NCBI GenBank assembly: GCA_030432565.1
Contig: JAUIGV010000007.1
Location: forward strand, 143,268-207,267
Source of the DNA: Verrucomicrobiia bacterium
GTDB lineage: Bacteria; Verrucomicrobiota; Verrucomicrobiia; Verrucomicrobiales; Akkermansiaceae
Reading direction: 5' to 3'
Length of the DNA: 64,000 nt
Position 1 is the first letter of the stretch. The number at the start of each line of letters is the position of its first letter. The notes under the pieces were generated by a model that was not told the origin of the DNA, ran no database searches, and worked only from the letters and a program-made list of their open reading frames with translations. The position numbers were made by a program, and so were the translations under genes. Of the stretch, positions 38,001-44,512 are shown in pieces.

Positions 38001-40736
38001 CGGACTGTAGTCAACCCATTCGACGACCGAATCGAGGCGGAATTCGCGTTCCTGGGTTCCGCGGGCCAGGTCCCAGACCCTCGCCCGTTGATCTTTCCCG
38101 CTCGAGACAAGATGAGTCCCGGCGGGGTGGAAGTTGGCACTGGTCACGAGCTCTTTCATTTCAACCTTGTCCGGGTTGCCGGGATGGTGAAATTCCTGGC
38201 ACCGGGGAGTGGCCACGGGGGCCTTGACGAGATGGCTTCGACCGCCCAGCCCGAAGGTGAGAATTTCATCACCATCGGGTTTCCACCGAGCCCCGAAGAA
38301 GCTCAACCCGCGGTCGACAGCGTCCCCGATCTTATTTCCGCTCGCAGCGTCCCAGACCTCGACCCGTCTGTCATCGACAGTCAGGAATTGGTGTCCCCTG
38401 GGGTGAAAATGCACCGCCTTGAGCAGCCCCTGCACTTGGATGGGAGGCTCGAATTGCGGTTTCCCGCTGGCGACATTCCAGACATGAACCCAGTCGTTGC
38501 CGGAACGGCTGGCCAGCAGCAACCCGTCCTGGCTGAACTCGAGGGCTCGCACCGACTCGGCGTGAAAAAAAGGCTCACCCACCGGCTCTCCACTGGCCAC
38601 CTCCCAGAGCCTGACCGTCCGGTCTTCCGAGGCAGTGGCAAACGTTCGTCCATCCGGACTGAAGGCAAAATCCCAGATGGCGAGACCGGAAGGATGCCGG
38701 ATCTCCCAGAGCTTGGCCCCGGATTGGGCATCGCAAAGAGTCAACCTTCGGTTGCGAATGAAGGCGAGCTGGCTTTCGTCGGGACTGAACATACCCTCCA
38801 TCGCATTGGACCAACCCGGTTCCGGAATGGAAAAAAGCGCTTTTCCGGTTGCCGAATCGAACACCCAGACCTCGTTTTGATTCCTCTCGCTGTTTCGATA
38901 ACTTCCTCCCGTGATAAAGGAACCCCCGCTGGGACTGAATCTCGCAAAGTAGGTCTTCCCCTCAAGGACCACCGGCTTCCCGACCACATTCCCGGTTTCG
39001 TAGTTGTAAATGCGAAGGCACGAGACCTCGGAAGAAGTCGCACGGTGGTCTGCCAACAACCAAGGCTCGCTGGGATGAAAAGAGACATCAAAGCCGAAGT
39101 CCCGCCCCTGGTAGCCCGGGAGATCCGGAAGGGGTTTCCCCACCGGATCGCCGGTCCGGGCATTCCACACTTGGATCCCTGTTTCATCCTCGGTCGAGGT
39201 CGCCAACAGCGATCCATCGAGGCTGAGGGCGGCATCTTGAGAGTTGGGAAAGAGCCGCTGCACGCGCGTGAAATCGTGCCGCTGCAGGGCCGACAGGAGC
39301 CTCTCGGCCGCCACCAGGTTTTCGTCATCCTCGCGAATCAATTGCGCCAGCTTCGCCATGCCCAGCCTCTTTTTTCCCGACGCCAGCAGCCCCTCGGCCT
39401 CTGCGTGACGCGCGATCAGGCTGATCCGGACGGCCCGGGCCTCGGAAGTCACGGCCTTTTCCCGGGCCTTTTTCTCCGAAAAGAAAAAGAGGGTACTCAC
39501 GACCGCAGCAATCGCCAGACTGGCAACCACCGTGCCACCGGTGATGACGACCACCCGGTTTCTCCGCACATATTTACCAAAGCGATAAGCCAGGCTCGGT
39601 GCGCCCGCCTCTACCGGCTCGTCGGCGAGATACCGCCTGACGTCCGCAGCCAGACCATTGGCGGTGTCGTAGCGGCGCTTGCGGTCCTTATCGAGAGCCT
39701 TCATCACGATCCAGTCGAGATCGCGGTCGATGCGCGTGGGCGGAATGATCTCGCGCGCGTTCCGGTTGGCGCGGTTTTGCCGAAGGGTGAGGCGGGTGCT
39801 CGGCCGGAGTGGCTCCTCCTCGCGGATCACCCGTCGAATTTCATCCTGACCAATCGAGGAAAGACGATTGGCATCAAGCGGAGTGGTTCCAGTGAGCAAT
39901 TCATACAGAAGAACGCCCAGGGAGTAGATATCACTGCGGGTATCGATGTCGAGACCGCTCATCTCGGCCTGCTCCGGACTCATGTAAGCCGGGGTCCCGA
40001 TGAACTGCTCGAAGCGGGTGAAGAGCGTCTTTTGCGTGAGATCCTGCTGGGTTGCCTTGGCCACTCCGAAGTCGATGACCTTGGGGACCGGCTTGTCATC
40101 GTGCAGGGTCACCATGACATTCGACGGTTTGAGATCCCGGTGAATGATCCCCTTTTGGTGGGCGTGCTGCACCGCACTGCAAACCTCCAGGAAAAGCTCC
40201 AATCGTTTCTCGGTGTCCAGTTTCTGTTCCTCACAGAACTTCGTAATCGGAATGCCCCGCACCAATTCCATCACGAAATACGGCCTTCCCGCCTCGGTTG
40301 CCCCGGCATCGTAGACCCGGGCGATGTTGGGATGATCCATCATCGCGAGCGCCTGGCGTTCAACCTCGAAGCGGGCCACTACCTGGCGGGTGTCCATTCC
40401 CAATTTGATGACCTTCACCGCCACCCGCCGTTTCACCGGCTCAAGCTGCTCCGCCATGAAGACCGAGCCAAAGGCCCCCTCCCCGATCCTTTGCAACAGC
40501 TTGTAGTGCCCCACCAGGGTGCCCGAAGCCAAGTCCCCGTCGTCCCGATCGTTCACCCCTTCGAAGGGCGGGTCTTCCATGAAACTCCCGCCCCCGGCGG
40601 CCTGATCTGCCTCCAGCAGCTCCATCACCCGTCCCTTCATGAACTCGTCGTCCCCGCAAGCCTCGTCGAGGTAAACCCGCAAGGTCTCGTCATCACCATC
40701 GAGGGGTGCCTCGGAAAAAATCTCAATCTCTCGCAT
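35037..40736 (-). CDS. Giant Ser/Thr protein kinase with WD40 repeats (module 2)
   Basis: 1899 residues with the same plan as the protein at 13484-19222. A complete kinase domain (about 77-375; GEGAFG loop, K108 in VAVK, HRDLKPSN, DFG, GTPAYMSPEQ) is followed by one transmembrane helix (about 400-420), WD40 repeats, a helical spacer and a beta-rich C-terminus. The kinase halves are clearly homologous and the WD40 parts diverged, while the last 320 residues are almost identical to module 1. That pattern fits gene conversion. It begins 85 bases downstream of its sigma factor and has its own promoter element. Confidence 0.93.
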   Translation of the reverse strand: MREIEIFSEAPLDGDDETLRVYLDEACGDDEFMKGRVMELLEADQAAGGGSFMEDPPFEGVNDRDDGDLASGTLVGHYKLLQRIGEGAFGSVFMAEQLEPVKRRVAVKVIKLGMDTRQVVARFEVERQALAMMDHPNIARVYDAGATEAGRPYFVMELVRGIPITKFCEEQKLDTEKRLELFLEVCSAVQHAHQKGIIHRDLKPSNVMVTLHDDKPVPKVIDFGVAKATQQDLTQKTLFTRFEQFIGTPAYMSPEQAEMSGLDIDTRSDIYSLGVLLYELLTGTTPLDANRLSSIGQDEIRRVIREEEPLRPSTRLTLRQNRANRNAREIIPPTRIDRDLDWIVMKALDKDRKRRYDTANGLAADVRRYLADEPVEAGAPSLAYRFGKYVRRNRVVVITGGTVVASLAIAAVVSTLFFFSEKKAREKAVTSEARAVRISLIARHAEAEGLLASGKKRLGMAKLAQLIREDDENLVAAERLLSALQRHDFTRVQRLFPNSQDAALSLDGSLLATSTEDETGIQVWNARTGDPVGKPLPDLPGYQGRDFGFDVSFHPSEPWLLADHRATSSEVSCLRIYNYETGNVVGKPVVLEGKTYFARFSPSGGSFITGGSYRNSERNQNEVWVFDSATGKALFSIPEPGWSNAMEGMFSPDESQLAFIRNRRLTLCDAQSGAKLWEIRHPSGLAIWDFAFSPDGRTFATASEDRTVRLWEVASGEPVGEPFFHAESVRALEFSQDGLLLASRSGNDWVHVWNVASGKPQFEPPIQVQGLLKAVHFHPRGHQFLTVDDRRVEVWDAASGNKIGDAVDRGLSFFGARWKPDGDEILTFGLGGRSHLVKAPVATPRCQEFHHPGNPDKVEMKELVTSANFHPAGTHLVSSGKDQRARVWDLARGTQEREFRLDSVVEWVDYSPDGSLLLATWASPGGGVRVWDTGTWKRKDSLESGYVGFATFVPPRDGGNGWEVLNAAGGGPPFLWNPGEETPPTFFETDLRLTKTMVDAVAQSHDGSLVATLSSANEVLLWDAHTGDLVRRLDGDYGQEGHTDYVRSVCFSADDTRILTTSNDHTARVWETATGRQLIWPPMKHGEEVTYGTFSPGEERWIATASRDGTARVWDATTGEPVGVPMQHESWVNHVAFDLWGERIITASDDGMDRVWDAATGFPLSEPMEHDGQSRYATFGPSGNRALTVGLDSKVRLWELPRFPKRKVPEWLPGWIEGVVGLRIDDSNRVVEVDHEEGKQLEKRAREAVKGDEFYGRYVRWFYESPETRSISPFSEVTTSQYVRHRMQDRTLAGEPVLESLREVIRMAPGHHPAHLELARSLAAMQDGDPIGNLERARYHAQVAASLQPEDGGSRNLVTEIKGRLTRITVESQCEALEKQSVDLRDAGQGAAALGLMRQAILERSKMVAEADWWPPAEESGELFANWVEFGRKEIVVPKGAFWKYFDDPDSSVPVGWQEPGFADEDWADGRARLGFSRNGEDGEVTVLRKGPEGAERMAFYFRHRFQYDPNQTELVPGALILSLLRDDGAVVYLNGQEILRSNMPVGKIDDQKRALSAVGREQEHTFIPCLTGRHHLRLGENVLAVEVHQSGPNSSDVSFDLEVALGEHPFPDEAGLSASGKFSDAEAAFLHWTFGGPAETIEAIDRILAPLAGSFEPVKVRQRKKWWRRKAWILYSSGREEEALRLLDQVEGVPPRDPGLDPQCLDLGEVYTSSLYEKNPPRPGSPAVALERLPESFDPKGGPSFDLRGWIQLKGGDSGSDASEDGTESDTPAKVEIPVGRSCRKIHFLHGARTVADDPGVVIARYRMHFEDGSGFEEEEMVLGRDVAGLWLSERPAQETVNLEGIAWTHPFRANSRQATLGLTQMTWENRSGKKISHIEFVSAGKKANPVLYAVTLE
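35086..35957 (-). repeat. 872-bp near-identical repeat shared by the two kinase genes (pair 13533-14404)
   Basis: Aligns without gaps to 13533-14404 at a constant offset of 21553, with only scattered substitutions. It encodes the C-terminal domain of both giant kinases. Identity falls off quickly outside it. Confidence 0.85.
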
Positions 40737-40762
40737 TCTTGAAGTTCGTCATGATTTCTACC

Positions 40763-40792
40763 ACAGGCGCAAAAAACACCGAAACCCTGTCA
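40763..40792 (-). promoter_or_regulatory. ECF-like promoter element 6 (kinase module 2)
   Basis: On the minus strand TGACAGGGTTTCGG, then TTTTTTGCGCCTGTGG with GCGC 23 bases from the first T. It sits between the sigma gene and the kinase gene, 26 bases before the kinase ATG, and shares TGACAGGGTTT with elements 7, 9 and 10. Confidence 0.65.
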
Positions 40793-40821
40793 AAATTCGC
40801 AAAGTTATTTTGCGATTCCAC

Positions 40822-41385
40822 TCAGAGTTCCACCGAGACCTCCCGGTAAAGCCAGGCCCGAGCCCCCCGCCAGATGCGATGCACCGTGCTCTCGGAGGTC
40901 CCCAGGGCATGAGCCGTTTCCGGCACGGTTAGGCCGGCATAGTAACGCAGCTTCACCACTTCGGCATATTCCGGGCTCTCCACCTCCAGTTTTTGCAGGG
41001 CTTCCTCAATCGCGAGGATCTCCTCGGACGGAACGGTGAATTCGAGCTGCGATTCATTGAGTTCGGTATGGCGGACATTCGACCCGCGCTTTTGGCTCAT
41101 CTTCTTGCGGGCACTCTCAATCAAGATCCGGCGCATGGCCTCGGCGGCCGCGGTGAAAAAATGCCCCCGGCTGTCCCACTGCCGTTCCTCACCATCCGGC
41201 CCGAGCAATCTGACGTAGGCCTCATGGACCAAGGCGGTCGGCTGGAGGGTGTGTCCCGCTCTCTCCCCCGCCATCTTGTTGGCCGCAATCCGCCGCAATT
41301 CCTCATAAGCCAGCGGCAAGATCATCTCGCCGGCTTGCGAATCACCCGACTCCACAGCCTCAAATATTTTGGTGAGTTCACTCAT
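40822..41385 (-). CDS. ECF sigma factor (Planctomycetes/Verrucomicrobia type, module 2)
   Basis: 187 residues, colinear with the sigma factor at 19292-19867 (YEELRRIAANKMAGER, ALVHEAYVRL, RILIESARKK, KLRYYAGLTVPETA, then TVHRIWRGARAWLYRE). An AGGA lies about 8 bases before the ATG. The recognition region differs from module 1 (GTSESTVHRI against ISPRTVDRA), so the two may prefer slightly different promoters; this fits the two subtypes of element seen here. No element of this kind lies upstream of the gene itself. Confidence 0.92.
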   Translation of the reverse strand: MSELTKIFEAVESGDSQAGEMILPLAYEELRRIAANKMAGERAGHTLQPTALVHEAYVRLLGPDGEERQWDSRGHFFTAAAEAMRRILIESARKKMSQKRGSNVRHTELNESQLEFTVPSEEILAIEEALQKLEVESPEYAEVVKLRYYAGLTVPETAHALGTSESTVHRIWRGARAWLYREVSVEL

Positions 41386-41487
41386 GACATTTTCCTGCTT
41401 CTTCTTGCATTCAAGCGGTCCGCTGCCGGGGCCGCAACTCCTATCCTCGCGATCCTCACCGGCCCTCCTCTAAAAAGTAGAAAATCA

Positions 41488-41517
41488 TGACAGGGTTTTC
41501 CTCCTTTCTGCGCTTGA
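41488..41517 (+). promoter_or_regulatory. ECF-like promoter element 7 (beta-helix gene copy 2)
   Basis: TGACAGGGTTTTCC, then TTTCTGCGCTTGAGAGG. It lies 45 bases before the ATG at 41562. An ATG at 41487 overlaps its first bases and is therefore not taken as the gene start. Confidence 0.65.
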
Positions 41518-41561
41518 GAGGGCGACGCCTTTTTCCGTCACCCTCCCACTCTGTCCAAGCC

Positions 41562-43370
41562 ATGACTCACACCCCTTCCAAAAAATCGACCCGCCACCGC
41601 GGCCTCCACCTGTCCCGCACCCAGCGCAAGGCTCTCCGTCGCCGGAGCCAAAACGCGCTGCGCTACTGGAAATTCCTCACCCGCTGCTTCACCTCGCTGC
41701 GCAGGCGGCCCGCCTTCCGCTGGATCCGCGCCTTCAAGCGACTCCGCACCGCCTTCGGCGCCCTGGCGCTGGCCTGCTGGCTGCCCACCCTCGCGCAAGC
41801 CGATACCTTCACCGTCAACAGCAACTCCGACATCTCGGAGGAAGAAGACGGAGACCTCACCCTGCGCGAGGCGATCACCCGGGCCAACGAGAACCCGGGC
41901 CCGGACACCATTGACTTCACCGACGAGCTCTCCGGGGCGGTGATCAAATTGACCCAAGGCGAACTCGCCATCAGCGACGACCTGAGCATTGACGCCTCTG
42001 GCCTTGCCGAAGCGCCCATCATCGATGCCGATGAAAAATCCCGCGTGATGCACTTCACCGAATCCGAGGGCGATCTGGTGCTCACCAAGCTCACGCTGCG
42101 AAATGGCAGAGTGAGAAATGGACATGGAGGCGGCGTTCTCTCTGCCTCAAGCGGCTCCCTCATTTTGGTGAACTCACTGGTGAGTGATCATTTCGTCCAA
42201 TACGGAAATGGTGGTGGCCTGTTCTCCCGCGGAACCATCACTCTTCAGAATTCAACGATCAGAGGGAACGTCAGTATGGAAGACCTTGCTAATCTTCCAA
42301 TAGCCCCAGGAGATAGCAATATTTTCGAGGGCCAAGGCGGTGGGATCTACAGCGGCGGAGCTCTCACAATCACCGAATCAACGATTAGCGGAAATTATGG
42401 GCATCTCGGCGGTGGCGGAGTTTACTCGCGATCCGGCTCCGTGATTCTCAAAAGCTCGACAGTCAGTGGAAACCGATGTGATTCATATTACTCGAGAGGG
42501 GGAGGCATCCGCCTGAATTCGAGCTCCATCACCATTTCCCATTCGACGATCACTCAAAACGGATCATCGACTGGAGGTGGGATTTTCTTCGGTGTCTCCG
42601 TCGGTGAAGCGGTCAAACTTTCGAATTCCATCGTCGCCGGGAACTTCGTCAGATGGGAGGACATCTATTCCCCTCCCGTATCCGTCTTCGCTTCCGACCT
42701 CCTTTTCTTCTCTGGATCCCCGACCACCCTCGAGGTCTCCCACTGCCTCATCGGCACGAGCAGGGGTGCCCGCCTCGACGAGGCCCAACTCAACGAGAAC
42801 AACCTCATCGACGTCGACCCGCTCCTCGCTCCGCTCGCCGATAATGGTGGCCCAACCCAAACGATGCTGCCTTATCCCGAATCACCCGTCATCAATGCCG
42901 GGGCCCGGACCTGGCACACCGCCGATCAACGGGGGCTCGCTCATACCGGAGCCCCCGACATCGGGGCCGTTGAATTCCAGGGGACGTCCGACCTGCCCCG
43001 GGTCCTCCCACTCGACCACGATGGCGACGGCTCCTCCTTTCAAATTGAAAAGGCGGTGGGCACCAACCCCTTTGTGGCCGACCCGAATGACCCCCGCCTC
43101 CTTCAGCGGCCCGTTTTCAACGCCGAAGGCCAGGCCGTGCTGAGCTTTGGGATTGCTGAAACCGCCCTCCCCGGCACCCGTTGGATCCTCGAACGGACCA
43201 CCGACCTCCTCACCTTCGAAGCAATCCATCGCTTCGATGGCACGGAACACCTCACCTACGAGGGCCGCCCGGTCACCATCACCGAGACCGACTTCGGGGT
43301 GTCCGTCATCGACGAGGCTCCACCAACCGGTCGGGTCTTTTACCGGCTGAGAATTGCCTTGGCGGAATGA
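41562..43370 (+). CDS. Secreted beta-helix protein with CSLREA-type start (copy 2)
   Basis: 602 residues from the ATG at 41562 (MTHTPSKKSTRHRG), chosen by exact parallel with copy 1 at 24625. Same layout: long basic leader, ALAQA cleavage site at about residue 80, DLTLREAITRANENPG, beta-helix repeats (ITLQNSTIRGN), DNGGPTQTMLPYPES, then the shared C-terminal module (LERTTDLLTFEAIHRF, FYRLRIALAE). The helix part has diverged from copy 1 in both sequence and repeat number. Confidence 0.88.
   Translation: MTHTPSKKSTRHRGLHLSRTQRKALRRRSQNALRYWKFLTRCFTSLRRRPAFRWIRAFKRLRTAFGALALACWLPTLAQADTFTVNSNSDISEEEDGDLTLREAITRANENPGPDTIDFTDELSGAVIKLTQGELAISDDLSIDASGLAEAPIIDADEKSRVMHFTESEGDLVLTKLTLRNGRVRNGHGGGVLSASSGSLILVNSLVSDHFVQYGNGGGLFSRGTITLQNSTIRGNVSMEDLANLPIAPGDSNIFEGQGGGIYSGGALTITESTISGNYGHLGGGGVYSRSGSVILKSSTVSGNRCDSYYSRGGGIRLNSSSITISHSTITQNGSSTGGGIFFGVSVGEAVKLSNSIVAGNFVRWEDIYSPPVSVFASDLLFFSGSPTTLEVSHCLIGTSRGARLDEAQLNENNLIDVDPLLAPLADNGGPTQTMLPYPESPVINAGARTWHTADQRGLAHTGAPDIGAVEFQGTSDLPRVLPLDHDGDGSSFQIEKAVGTNPFVADPNDPRLLQRPVFNAEGQAVLSFGIAETALPGTRWILERTTDLLTFEAIHRFDGTEHLTYEGRPVTITETDFGVSVIDEAPPTGRVFYRLRIALAE
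41578..42106 (+). repeat. 529-bp near-identical repeat, copy B (pair 24641-25169)
   Basis: Gap-free partner of 24641-25169; covers the leader and CSLREA region of the second beta-helix gene. Confidence 0.85.
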
Positions 43371-43405
43371 CGAAATTGGATGCTCTCCAATTTTTGTGAA
43401 AAAAC

Positions 43406-43435
43406 TGACGTCTTTTTCCGCTCTTTCGCGCATGT
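43406..43435 (+). promoter_or_regulatory. ECF-like promoter element 8 (sulfotransferase)
   Basis: TGACGTCTTTTTCC, then TTTCGCGCATGTCTC with GCGC 23 bases from the first T. It precedes the leader and the intact sulfotransferase. Confidence 0.65.
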
Positions 43436-43440
43436 CTCAA

Positions 43441-43519
43441 TGACGGGCAATGATGTTCGTCACCGTAAGCAATCCAACCATCGCCGCCCCAGGAAATCCT
43501 TCCGGGGGCGGCGATTTTT
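43441..43519 (+). promoter_or_regulatory. Structured leader ending in terminator-like hairpin
   Basis: A CGGGCA-ATGA-TGTTCG stem, a C-GTAA-G tetraloop hairpin, AAGCAATCCAACC and an 11-bp GC-rich hairpin (43480-43490 with 43505-43515) followed by a run of T. It lies between promoter element 8 and the sulfotransferase start. Compared with the copy at 32912, stems are kept by G-U pairing and the tetraloop stays GNRA. It could be an attenuator or simply a terminator; a ligand-binding role is speculation. Confidence 0.45.
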
Positions 43520-43583
43520 CAAATCGTCTTCGCCAATTCCCATCCTTCCCGCCACTCTCATTCCCACCTCAATTTTCTTCCTC

Positions 43584-44408
43584 ATGAAATTTCACTTTAT
43601 TTCCGGACTACCCCGTTCCGGGTCCACCCTGACCTCCGCCCTTCTGCGCCAGAACCCGCGCTTTCATGCCGGCATTTCCAGTCCGGTTGCCGGGCTCATG
43701 GAGGGCATCATTTCCAATGTCTCAGCCGGCACCGAAATGGCCAGTATGGTCAACGGGGAACAACGCGCCCGCATCCTCCGCGGCCTCTTCGAAAGCTATT
43801 ACGCCGGTCTCGAGGAGGAGGTGGTTTTTGATACCAACCGGGCCTGGACCGCCCAACTGCCCGCGCTCATGAAGCTCTTTCCGGAATCCAAACTGATCTG
43901 CCTGGTGCGCAATGTGAGCTGGATCATGGATTCCATGGAGCGTCAGTTCCGCGAAAATGCCTTCGAGCACACCCGCCTCTTCAACAACCCGTCCGAACGC
44001 TCCAGCGTCTACACCCGGCTCGAGGCCCTGGCCCACGCCGACCGGCTCGTCGGTTTCCCCTGGCACGCCCTGCGCGAAGCCTGTTACTCGGAATTCGCGG
44101 ACCGCCTGGTCCTCGTCGACTACGACCTCCTCACCGCCCGGCCGGCCGACGTGATGGAGCTGCTCTACCAATTCCTCGGGGAGGAACCCTTCGAACACAA
44201 CTTTGAGCAGGTCGACTTCGATTCACCCGTCTTCGACCGCCAACTGGGACTGGACGGGCTGCACCGGGTGCACCGCAAGGTCGCCCCGAGGCCACGCAAG
44301 ACCATCCTCCCGCCCGATCTCTTCGAGCGCTATGCCAAAATGGATTTCTGGCACCACCTTCCCGACTCTCCGGCCTTCCGCATTGTGGCCGAGCCGAAGG
44401 AATCCTGA
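43584..44408 (+). CDS. Sulfotransferase family protein
   Basis: 274 residues from the ATG at 43584, where homology starts (the frame is open further upstream through the leader). The PAPS 5'-phosphosulfate loop is SGLPRSGSTL (7-16); a 3'-phosphate-binding region (LICLVRNVSWIMDSMERQ) follows at about 107-124. No signal peptide, so probably cytoplasmic. It would transfer sulfate from PAPS to a hydroxyl or amine of an unknown acceptor. It sits in the middle of the secreted-protein cluster under the same kind of promoter, and two broken copies lie at 33010-33222 and 47683-47907. Confidence 0.85.
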   Translation: MKFHFISGLPRSGSTLTSALLRQNPRFHAGISSPVAGLMEGIISNVSAGTEMASMVNGEQRARILRGLFESYYAGLEEEVVFDTNRAWTAQLPALMKLFPESKLICLVRNVSWIMDSMERQFRENAFEHTRLFNNPSERSSVYTRLEALAHADRLVGFPWHALREACYSEFADRLVLVDYDLLTARPADVMELLYQFLGEEPFEHNFEQVDFDSPVFDRQLGLDGLHRVHRKVAPRPRKTILPPDLFERYAKMDFWHHLPDSPAFRIVAEPKES

Positions 44409-44435
44409 GCCCCTCCGAAAAAAAATCAAAAACCG

Positions 44436-44465
44436 TGACAGGGTTTGTCCGGGTTTTGCGCTTGA
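44436..44465 (+). promoter_or_regulatory. ECF-like promoter element 9
   Basis: TGACAGGGTTTGTCC, then GGGTTTTGCGCTTGAGAGG. It starts 28 bases after the sulfotransferase stop and 77 bases before the ATG at 44513. Nearly identical to element 10, including flanking bases. Confidence 0.7.
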
Positions 44466-44512
44466 GAGGACAACCCCCGAAAGAAGGGCCTCCATTCAAA
44501 CCCAGAATCGCC

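Noticed and set aside
37017..40742. 1241-codon open frame on the plus strand inside kinase module 2
   Set aside because: It is antisense to a protein with complete kinase and WD40 motifs; the high G+C of third positions keeps the opposite frame open. No domain is recognisable.
41487..44440. Upstream starts at 41487, 43380 and 44435 (and 47944)
   Set aside because: The upstream extensions run through promoter elements or the leader, and homology and signal peptides begin at 41562, 43584, 44513 and 47998.
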